DNA of 64,000 bases from contig CAJWYF010000002.1 in the NCBI GenBank assembly GCA_913049535.1, positions 1 to 64,000 of the forward strand. The letters are read 5' to 3'. Each line of letters begins with the position of its first letter. Within the stretch, counting starts at the first letter, position 1. Below are positions 57,752-64,000 of the stretch, piece by piece. The translations under genes were made by a program, and so were the position numbers. The notes below the pieces were generated by a model. It was given only the letters and a program-made list of their open reading frames with translations. It had not been told where the DNA came from and did not search any database. The stretch is from an uncultured Synechococcus sp. GTDB taxonomy: Bacteria; Cyanobacteriota; Cyanobacteriia; PCC-6307; Cyanobiaceae.

Positions 57752-60700
57752 AGCACCAACCCTCCAGCGGCCAGGGCTTCGCTGAGGGGCAGCAGCACGC
57801 GCCGGCTCAGCTCCCCGACCTGGGGCTGTTGCAGCCAGTGCTCCAGCTCGGGTGTCACACCACCTTCCAGCTGCAGCAGGGCCTGCGGCCAGCGGTAGCC
57901 ATCGCGCCCGCTGGGATTGAGCTCATCGAGCTGACGGCTGCCCAGTCCCGGCAGGGGTGATTCGCCAGCTCCTGCCTGCTGGCGACTGAGCTCCAGCCAG
58001 TTCAGCTCGGGCACAAAGGCGATCGGTTGCTGCAGCGCCGCGCGGCGCAGGTCCTGCAGGTCATCCAGATGCCCCTGGGCGATCGCCTTGCTCAGGGGCA
58101 GCAGTTGCCAGCTGGCTGCCACATCACCGCTGCGGCGGTTGATCAGCCCCACCAGGTGCGTGGTGCGCGAGGCCTCGGCATTGGCCCAGAGATGGTCCAG
58201 CCAGGCGTTGAGCAGCCGTTTGGGTTTGAACCCCCCGTTGCAGGTCAGAACGGCAAGCCCAGCCTGGGCCTCCAGTGCCGCGCTGTGCTGCAGCAACTGG
58301 CGGCATTGCTGCAGCGACGCTGAGCTGGCCAGTTCTGCCGCAGGACCCGGTGGTAGCAGGGCGCGCATCACCAAAGCCTGGCGTTGCTCTGGCCACTGCG
58401 CCTGGGCCAGTCGCTCGTTGCCAAGCGCGAGCAGCTGTTCATTCAGACTCCAGCGGCCCAGTCCATCGAGATCCGCCTCCTCGGGGTCGGTGTCGCTCAG
58501 CGCCCGCCTCACGGGCCGGATGTCGTGGGCCTGCAGCAGGGCTTGATGCGGATCGCGCAGCCAGCGCTGCAGCTCTTCGAGCCCCGCTGGTGCCACCGCT
58601 GGCAGGGTCCACTGCAGCTCTGCTGGCCACGGTGCCGTGCCCCCTGCAGCCACGGCCAACGGCGGCAGGGGCTCAGCCTGCTGGTGCACCAGGGTTGTGA
58701 TGGGTTCGCCTCCTGGCGTTCGGTAGCTGCTCTCAAGGCAGCGCAGCAGGTCGCTCAGGGGTGCTGCGGGGTTGCGCTCCTCGCCGCTGCGGGGATCGAT
58801 GGAGGTGTAGGTGGCGATCCAGTGGTGAGTGCAGGCCTGGAGCGCCTCCAGCAGGATGGCCCTGTCCTCCTGGCGCCGGTCGCGATCGCCGCGCCGCGGC
58901 TGCCGGACCATCAGATCGAATCCCGCGCGTGTGTCCCGTCGCGGCAGCCGCTGTTCATCCATGCCCAGCAGCACGACCACTTTGTGGGGGATCGAGCGCA
59001 TCGGCTCCAGTGCGCTCAGGGTGACGGCACCGCTGACATGGCCGTAGCGCCCCTGCTCCTGGGCTTCTGCCTCCTCCAGCAGGGCCACCACTGCAGCACC
59101 GTCCAGCAGGGTCTGCTCATCCCCAGCCAGTCGCAGGGGCTGCAGCAGGGCGTAGAGCTCGGGGGATTGCCATCCGTCATCGCCGCCGCTGCCACTGAGG
59201 TCCTGCACAGCCGCGGCCAAGCTGCGATTCCATTCGGCCGGGCTCTGGGGCCGCTCCAGCTGTTGCAGCTGCTCGAACAGCCGGCCGCAGGCGTCATTGA
59301 GCGCCAGCACCATGGCGGCGGAAGCCAGCGTCGTGCTGCAGGCCGCCAGGTCTTGCCACTGGCCTGAGGCCGCCTCGCCAAGGGGAAAGTCATCCTCCAG
59401 TTGCAGTCCCAGCAGCAGCCGGTCCAGACCCCAGCGCCAGCTGTGTTGTCCCTCGGCTGGATAGCCCCAACGGGCCCGGTGCGTGCCGTCGCGGCCCCAG
59501 CGGATGCCGGCGGCCTGCAGCAGCGAGCGCCATTGCGGTTGGCTGAGTCCATCCAGCTCCAGGTGAGCCGCCACCTCCGGCAGCAGCAACAGATCCAGCA
59601 CCTCCTCGCTGTCGAGGCGCGCTCCCACCAGATCCAGCAGGCGGAACACCAGATCAATACGCGGATTGCGCTGGCGCAGGGTGCGGTCGGTGACCCGCAC
59701 GGGCAGGTGGCGTGGATCGGCGTTGCCCTTGGGCCGTTCAAAGACCGCTTGCACCAGGGGGGTGAAGCGGGCCACATCGGAGGTCATCAGCAGCACATGG
59801 CGCGGCTCCAGTTGCGGGTCAGCCGCCATCAGCGCCAGGACGGCCCGGTGGGCCTCCTCCACTTGGCGGCGATCGCCATGGCAGGCGAGCACCTGCAGGT
59901 TGAGCTGCTCCGCGCTGATGGTCAGGGGAGCCTCCACACCGGGAATACCCGCAGCCCGACGCAGGCCGCGGTGCATGTCCTCTTTCAGGAGCTGCAGCAG
60001 GCCCTGCTCCTGCACTGGCGTCGGTGCGGGCAGCGGTTCACGGCGGAAACCCTCCTGCAGCTCAGCGGCGATGAGCTCCAGCTGCCAGTGAAAATCGCGC
60101 TGCGTGCGTCCCAGGCTGGCCAGCAGGGGATGGCCTCGGTGCAGCAGTCGTCTCTCCAAGGCCTCCAGGGCGCTCTCGTTTTGGCTGCGAATCGGCTGCT
60201 CATCCCAGGGTTCGAGGCTGGGGCTGAGCTGATAGATCAGCACCGGCCTGGATCCGCTGCCCGCCTGTTGCGCCAGCAGCTCCCACATCACAGGCGGCAG
60301 GCTGGAGAGTCCAAAGACGTGAAGGGGGTCCGGCTGCGGAGGCAGCTTGGCTGCCCGCTCCATGGCCAGCAGCAGCCGTTCGGATGGATGGGCGACTCCC
60401 TGCGGGGCGAGTTGCTCCTGCAAGGCGCGGACCAGGGCCGGTTGCCAGCGCTCATGGGCGGGTAAGGGCACCCCATTGGCGTCGCCGTTGTCCCCGGCCA
60501 GCCAGCGCCGCACCATCTGGGGCCTGTACAGCCCGTATTGATCCAGGGTGTCGCAGATCTGCAGCAGGATCTGCAGGCGGTAGCGATCCAGGCCTGCAGC
60601 GTTGTGGCCCGGGCGATTCCAAAGTTGGTGCAGCGGCGCCCAGAGCTCCTGCTCAGGCAGCTGCTGCAACAGAGCAGCCACGCTCCAGCGCAGCCGTGCA

Positions 60701-60969
60701 GGGTCCCAGGGATCATCGGCTGGATTGCTGGGGCTGCCGCTGAGCTCAAGCACCAGCCGCCGCAGGGCTCGGCCACCGAAATCAAAATCCACACCTGCGC
60801 AGATGCCCATGTGCTCGCTGAGGGCAAGGGCCAGCCAGCGGCTCATGGCATTGGTGCTGATCAGCACCTGCTGGGCCTGGAGGGGATCGCGCGGGATCGT
60901 GCGGCAGAGCTCTGTGGCCAGAGCAGCGGCCAGTTGCTCGATGCTGTTGCTGCTGATCAGGCGAAGCAT
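57748..60969 (-). CDS. recC: Exodeoxyribonuclease V gamma subunit
   Basis: N-terminal ISTNAMSRWLALALSEHMGICAGVDFDFGGRAL; HVFGLSSLPPVMWELL; KVVVLLGMDEQRLPRRDTRAGFDLM. Confidence 0.95.
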   Translation of the reverse strand: MLRLISSNSIEQLAAALATELCRTIPRDPLQAQQVLISTNAMSRWLALALSEHMGICAGVDFDFGGRALRRLVLELSGSPSNPADDPWDPARLRWSVAALLQQLPEQELWAPLHQLWNRPGHNAAGLDRYRLQILLQICDTLDQYGLYRPQMVRRWLAGDNGDANGVPLPAHERWQPALVRALQEQLAPQGVAHPSERLLLAMERAAKLPPQPDPLHVFGLSSLPPVMWELLAQQAGSGSRPVLIYQLSPSLEPWDEQPIRSQNESALEALERRLLHRGHPLLASLGRTQRDFHWQLELIAAELQEGFRREPLPAPTPVQEQGLLQLLKEDMHRGLRRAAGIPGVEAPLTISAEQLNLQVLACHGDRRQVEEAHRAVLALMAADPQLEPRHVLLMTSDVARFTPLVQAVFERPKGNADPRHLPVRVTDRTLRQRNPRIDLVFRLLDLVGARLDSEEVLDLLLLPEVAAHLELDGLSQPQWRSLLQAAGIRWGRDGTHRARWGYPAEGQHSWRWGLDRLLLGLQLEDDFPLGEAASGQWQDLAACSTTLASAAMVLALNDACGRLFEQLQQLERPQSPAEWNRSLAAAVQDLSGSGGDDGWQSPELYALLQPLRLAGDEQTLLDGAAVVALLEEAEAQEQGRYGHVSGAVTLSALEPMRSIPHKVVVLLGMDEQRLPRRDTRAGFDLMVRQPRRGDRDRRQEDRAILLEALQACTHHWIATYTSIDPRSGEERNPAAPLSDLLRCLESSYRTPGGEPITTLVHQQAEPLPPLAVAAGGTAPWPAELQWTLPAVAPAGLEELQRWLRDPHQALLQAHDIRPVRRALSDTDPEEADLDGLGRWSLNEQLLALGNERLAQAQWPEQRQALVMRALLPPGPAAELASSASLQQCRQLLQHSAALEAQAGLAVLTCNGGFKPKRLLNAWLDHLWANAEASRTTHLVGLINRRSGDVAASWQLLPLSKAIAQGHLDDLQDLRRAALQQPIAFVPELNWLELSRQQAGAGESPLPGLGSRQLDELNPSGRDGYRWPQALLQLEGGVTPELEHWLQQPQVGELSRRVLLPLSEALAAGGLVL

Positions 60970-61052
60970 CGGCTCAGTGCTGGTTCCCTTTAGCTTTTTT
61001 CAAGGCGAATGTTGGATCTGGCACAACCGCCAGACAGCAATCACTGACAAAA

Positions 61053-61268
61053 TTGGAATCTTATTTTGTTCGTTTGAGAGTAAAAGTGCCAACGCACCTG
61101 CAATGGTCGGAAGATGGAGAGTTGCATCCTGAGGAGTTGGCTCAGTTGCAAACCCTGCTTGCTGCAGGTTCAAGCGGTTGCGATCTAGCTTTCCGAGCCC
61201 TGGAGCAGGATCTCAAGTCGTCTGATTGGACGCCAGTGGATCCGGCACCGCTGCACTCGGCGCGTTGA
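61053..61268 (+). CDS. Small conserved hypothetical protein
   Basis: 71-aa [53 protein letters not shown]. Start uncertain. Confidence 0.55.
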   Translation: MESYFVRLRVKVPTHLQWSEDGELHPEELAQLQTLLAAGSSGCDLAFRALEQDLKSSDWTPVDPAPLHSAR

Positions 61269-61545
61269 AGCTGCCCTTCAGCACGTATTCCAGCCGCAGC
61301 TTCATGAAGTCAATGAAGGTGCTGTCGGTCGAGATCACTGCCGCAGCAGGACGCGGCACCGCCTTGGTCTGATCGGTCAGTTCATCGCAATCGAGGAAGC
61401 GGGGCTGGCGCACCAGCCAGAAATCAATCGTTTTGCCTTTCTCGCTGTAATCGCGGGCGCGCTCGCGCAGCACTTCCTCCAGTGGCTCCTCCTCGGTGAG
61501 GAACCGTTCACTGGCGGCCACGAAGTAATAGGTGTCCATCGTCAT
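61213..61545 (-). CDS. ycf54: Ycf54 (Mg-protoporphyrin IX monomethyl ester cyclase-associated protein)
   Basis: [47 protein letters not shown]...[17 protein letters not shown]. Confidence 0.93.
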   Translation of the reverse strand: MTMDTYYFVAASERFLTEEEPLEEVLRERARDYSEKGKTIDFWLVRQPRFLDCDELTDQTKAVPRPAAAVISTDSTFIDFMKLRLEYVLKGSFNAPSAAVPDPLASNQTT

Positions 61546-62330
61546 GGCTGAGCAACAGCATCCAGTGAAAGCGGATTCTGCAGCAGGGCCCCCTCACCGA
61601 AGAGGGGCTCATGGCGCGGACGGCTGACCAGCTCCTTCATCTGGCGCACCGCTTCTTGGAGACCCACCGCCAGGGCGCGGGCAATGATGGTGTGGCCGAT
61701 ATTGAGCTCTTCCATCCCCTCGATGGCCGCCACCGGTTCAACGTTCTGGTAGGTGAGTCCGTGGCCTGCATTGACCCGCAGGCCCAGCTGCCGTGCCCGC
61801 TGGCATCCCTCCACCAGCTTGGCCAGCTCCAGCGGCTGCTCCGCTGCTGGCGCATCGGCGTAGCCACCGGTGTGCAGCTCGACCCAGCGCGCCCCACTGC
61901 GGGCACAGGCCTCCAGCTGACTGGCCTCTGCATCAACGAACAGGCTCACGGGGATTCCGGCGCTTTGCAGCTGCTGCACATGGCTGCGCAAGCCATCCCC
62001 CGCAGCGCTGACATCGAGGCCCCCTTCTGTGGTGACCTCCTCCCGCTTCTCCGGCACCAGGGTGACCATGTCCGGGCCGAGCTTGAGCGCGATGGCCACC
62101 ATCTCCGCTGTCGCTGCCATCTCCAGGTTCAGGCGGCTGCGAACCGTGCGGCGCAGCAGTTCCACATCACGGTCCTGGATGTGCCGCCGGTCCTCGCGCA
62201 GGTGAACGGTGATGCCATCGGCACCCCCCAGTTCCGCCATGAGGGCCAGGGTCACAGGGTCTGGTTCCACGGTCCGCCGCGCCTGGCGAACGGTGGCTGT
62301 GTGGTCGAGATTGACGCCGAGACTGGCCAT
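61542..62330 (-). CDS. pdxJ: Pyridoxine 5'-phosphate synthase
   Basis: [56 protein letters not shown]. Listed ORF is over-extended; ATG at 62330 is the family start. Confidence 0.97.
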   Translation of the reverse strand: MASLGVNLDHTATVRQARRTVEPDPVTLALMAELGGADGITVHLREDRRHIQDRDVELLRRTVRSRLNLEMAATAEMVAIALKLGPDMVTLVPEKREEVTTEGGLDVSAAGDGLRSHVQQLQSAGIPVSLFVDAEASQLEACARSGARWVELHTGGYADAPAAEQPLELAKLVEGCQRARQLGLRVNAGHGLTYQNVEPVAAIEGMEELNIGHTIIARALAVGLQEAVRQMKELVSRPRHEPLFGEGALLQNPLSLDAVAQP

Positions 62331-62387
62331 CGGATCTGCTGTCCAGCGAACAACTTTAGAAAGCCCATCGCTGGATAGGGTTCGCCT

Positions 62388-63095
62388 ATGGCCAGCCGCT
62401 TCGCCACCCCTGATCAGGTCCGCCTGCAACGGGCGCAAGCGGTCGCTAGCGATGTGGTGCCCTGGCTGGCGCCGCTGGCGATTCTTGCCACCGAGGATCT
62501 GGCCCTGCCGCTGTTCTTCCGCAGCGTCGCCATCAGCGGCAGTGCGCACCTGCCCCACCGAGGCCCTGTTCTGCTGGCTCCCACCCACCGGGCGCGATGG
62601 GATGCCCTGCTTCTGCCTCGCGCTGCCGGTCGTCGCATCAGCGGCCGCGACTGCCGCTTCATGGTGACCACCAGCGAGATGAGCGGCCTGCAGGGATGGT
62701 TCCTGCATCGCCTGGGTTGTTTTGCCATCGATCAAGCCAGGCCAGGCACCGCCAGCCTCCGCTTTGCTCTGGATCTGCTGGAGGCCCACCAGCAGGTCGT
62801 GGTCTTCCCCGAAGGCCGCATCAACCGCGATGGCTCCCCCATCACCGTGGCTCGAGGCCTGCCTCGCCTGGCCTCTCTGGCCTTCACCAAAGGCATCGGG
62901 CCCGTGCCTGTGGTGCCGGTGGGCATTGCCTACAGCCGGCCCCGGCCCCGCTGGCGTGATCACGCTGCTCTTTGCTTTGGCGAGCCCTTGCAGCTGGAGG
63001 GCCAAGGCAAGGCGGCTGCCGCCGATCTGGGCCTGCGCCTGGCCGCTGCGATGCAATCAGCTGAGGAAGCGGCCCGGGACAGCCTCAAGGGCTGA
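62388..63095 (+). CDS. plsC: 1-acyl-sn-glycerol-3-phosphate acyltransferase family protein
   Basis: [21 protein letters not shown] (HX4D block), [22 protein letters not shown]. Confidence 0.88.
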   Translation: MASRFATPDQVRLQRAQAVASDVVPWLAPLAILATEDLALPLFFRSVAISGSAHLPHRGPVLLAPTHRARWDALLLPRAAGRRISGRDCRFMVTTSEMSGLQGWFLHRLGCFAIDQARPGTASLRFALDLLEAHQQVVVFPEGRINRDGSPITVARGLPRLASLAFTKGIGPVPVVPVGIAYSRPRPRWRDHAALCFGEPLQLEGQGKAAAADLGLRLAAAMQSAEEAARDSLKG

Positions 63096-63139
63096 GTTCA
63101 CTGCCCTTAAAGTCCCCCGACAGTCCCGGATCAGGGCCC

Positions 63140-63664
63140 ATGCGCCGCCTTTTGCTCACCGCCAGCCTGGCCCTGGCCTTCGCCCCTGTGCCTGCCCTGG
63201 CGCAGGCCGCTACCGCATCAGCCCCTGCAGCAGCTACAGCAAGCAGCGGTGACACCTTCAATCTGAGCTCCGTTCAAGCCCTGCTGGCCCAGGGCGATGC
63301 CCAAGCCGCCAGCGGCGATCTCAGCGGCGCGATCGCGTCCTACGACAAGGCACGCAACGCCGCCCGTTCGCTGCTGTCGTTCTACCGCGACCTCGGTGGT
63401 GCGTTCCGCGGCCTCGATGCGCGGATCCCCCGGGCCATGGATGCCAAGGGCCGTGAAGCGATCGAGGCTCTGGCCTCGGCCAACCTGCGTCTGGCTGCGG
63501 CCTACCGCCGCCAGAGCCAATCGGAAGTTGCCGTTCCGCTGCTGGTGGAGGTGGTCAAGCTGATGACGCCAGCCAGTGCCGATGGTCGCAAGGCTTATCA
63601 GCAACTTCTGGAGGTCGGCTTTGTCTCGATCCCCTACAACGCACCTGCCCCCTCCTCCAACTGA
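63140..63664 (+). CDS. Secreted helical conserved hypothetical protein
   Basis: Signal peptide [23 protein letters not shown]; helix-rich [46 protein letters not shown]. Confidence 0.75.
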   Translation: MRRLLLTASLALAFAPVPALAQAATASAPAAATASSGDTFNLSSVQALLAQGDAQAASGDLSGAIASYDKARNAARSLLSFYRDLGGAFRGLDARIPRAMDAKGREAIEALASANLRLAAAYRRQSQSEVAVPLLVEVVKLMTPASADGRKAYQQLLEVGFVSIPYNAPAPSSN

Positions 63665-63669
63665 GTCCG

Positions 63670-63903
63670 ATGGTTCAGCCCGATGCGGTCATCGCTGCGG
63701 TGCGTCAGGCCTTGCCTGACGCACAGGTGGATGTGGAAGATCTGACCGGAGGTGGCGACCATCTCCAACTCAAGGTGGTTTCGTCCGCCTTTGCGGGCCT
63801 CAGCCGCATCAAGCAGCATCAATTGGTTTACAAGGCCCTGCGTCAGGAGCTGGCCACAGAATCCATTCACGCGCTGGCCTTGACCACGTCCTGTCCCCAA
63901 TAA
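63670..63903 (+). CDS. BolA family protein
   Basis: [48 protein letters not shown]. Confidence 0.92.
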   Translation: MVQPDAVIAAVRQALPDAQVDVEDLTGGGDHLQLKVVSSAFAGLSRIKQHQLVYKALRQELATESIHALALTTSCPQ

Positions 63904-63928
63904 GCTCAACGTCTAAGTCGGGTTCCCC

Positions 63929-64000
63929 ATGGACGCTCAGCTCAAGAGCCGCATCGAAGGTCTGATCAGCAGCAGCCCAGTCTTCATCTTCATGAAGGGC
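63929..64000 (+). CDS. grxD: Monothiol glutaredoxin (Grx4 family), 5' end only
   Basis: My translation: MDAQLKSRIEGLISSSPVFIFMKG..., typical Grx4 start; truncated by window edge. Confidence 0.88.
   Translation, partial: MDAQLKSRIEGLISSSPVFIFMKG

Noticed and set aside
62331-63056. N-terminal 242 residues of the listed pdxJ ORF
   Set aside because: Antisense to plsC and lacking homology; PdxJ starts at [19 protein letters not shown] (62330).
1-64000. CRISPR array, IS element, prophage or restriction-modification island
   Set aside because: No spaced direct repeats, transposase, integrase, phage structural or R-M genes were recognisable.

Overview
This 64 kb, GC-rich, gene-dense window looks like chromosomal core genome of a marine or brackish Synechococcus/Cyanobium-type picocyanobacterium. 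The lineage call rests on sasA, psbP/cyanoP, ycf54, a bciB-like vinyl reductase, clpC, the lysA-cdaA-uppS-bioB gene order and an intact recC-recB-recD cluster. I saw no rRNA, CRISPR array, IS element or prophage. One truncated tRNA-Glu(UUC) lies at the left edge and a truncated monothiol glutaredoxin gene at the right edge. Most genes are recognisable housekeeping families. The observations most worth a second look are: (1) recR has an open frame with no ATG/GTG/TTG start before its conserved N-terminus; (2) a five-gene envelope-export neighbourhood contains TolC, an NHLP/HlyD-type adaptor, a 62-aa membrane protein and two overlapping FUSC half-proteins; (3) two unlisted single-TM micro-ORFs overlap by ATGA and have a good Shine-Dalgarno, downstream of a 15-nt palindrome; (4) a six-gene chain starting with c-di-AMP cyclase has overlapping stop/start codons at all five junctions; (5) a GST-DUF952 fusion; (6) an LCP-family protein with degenerate catalytic motifs; (7) a 14+2+14 perfect inverted repeat inside a dehydrogenase gene; (8) paired hairpins in the leader of a ParB-like gene next to a gene-poor stretch. 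No element here is proven to be a new system; the export locus and the micro-ORF pair are the best candidates.
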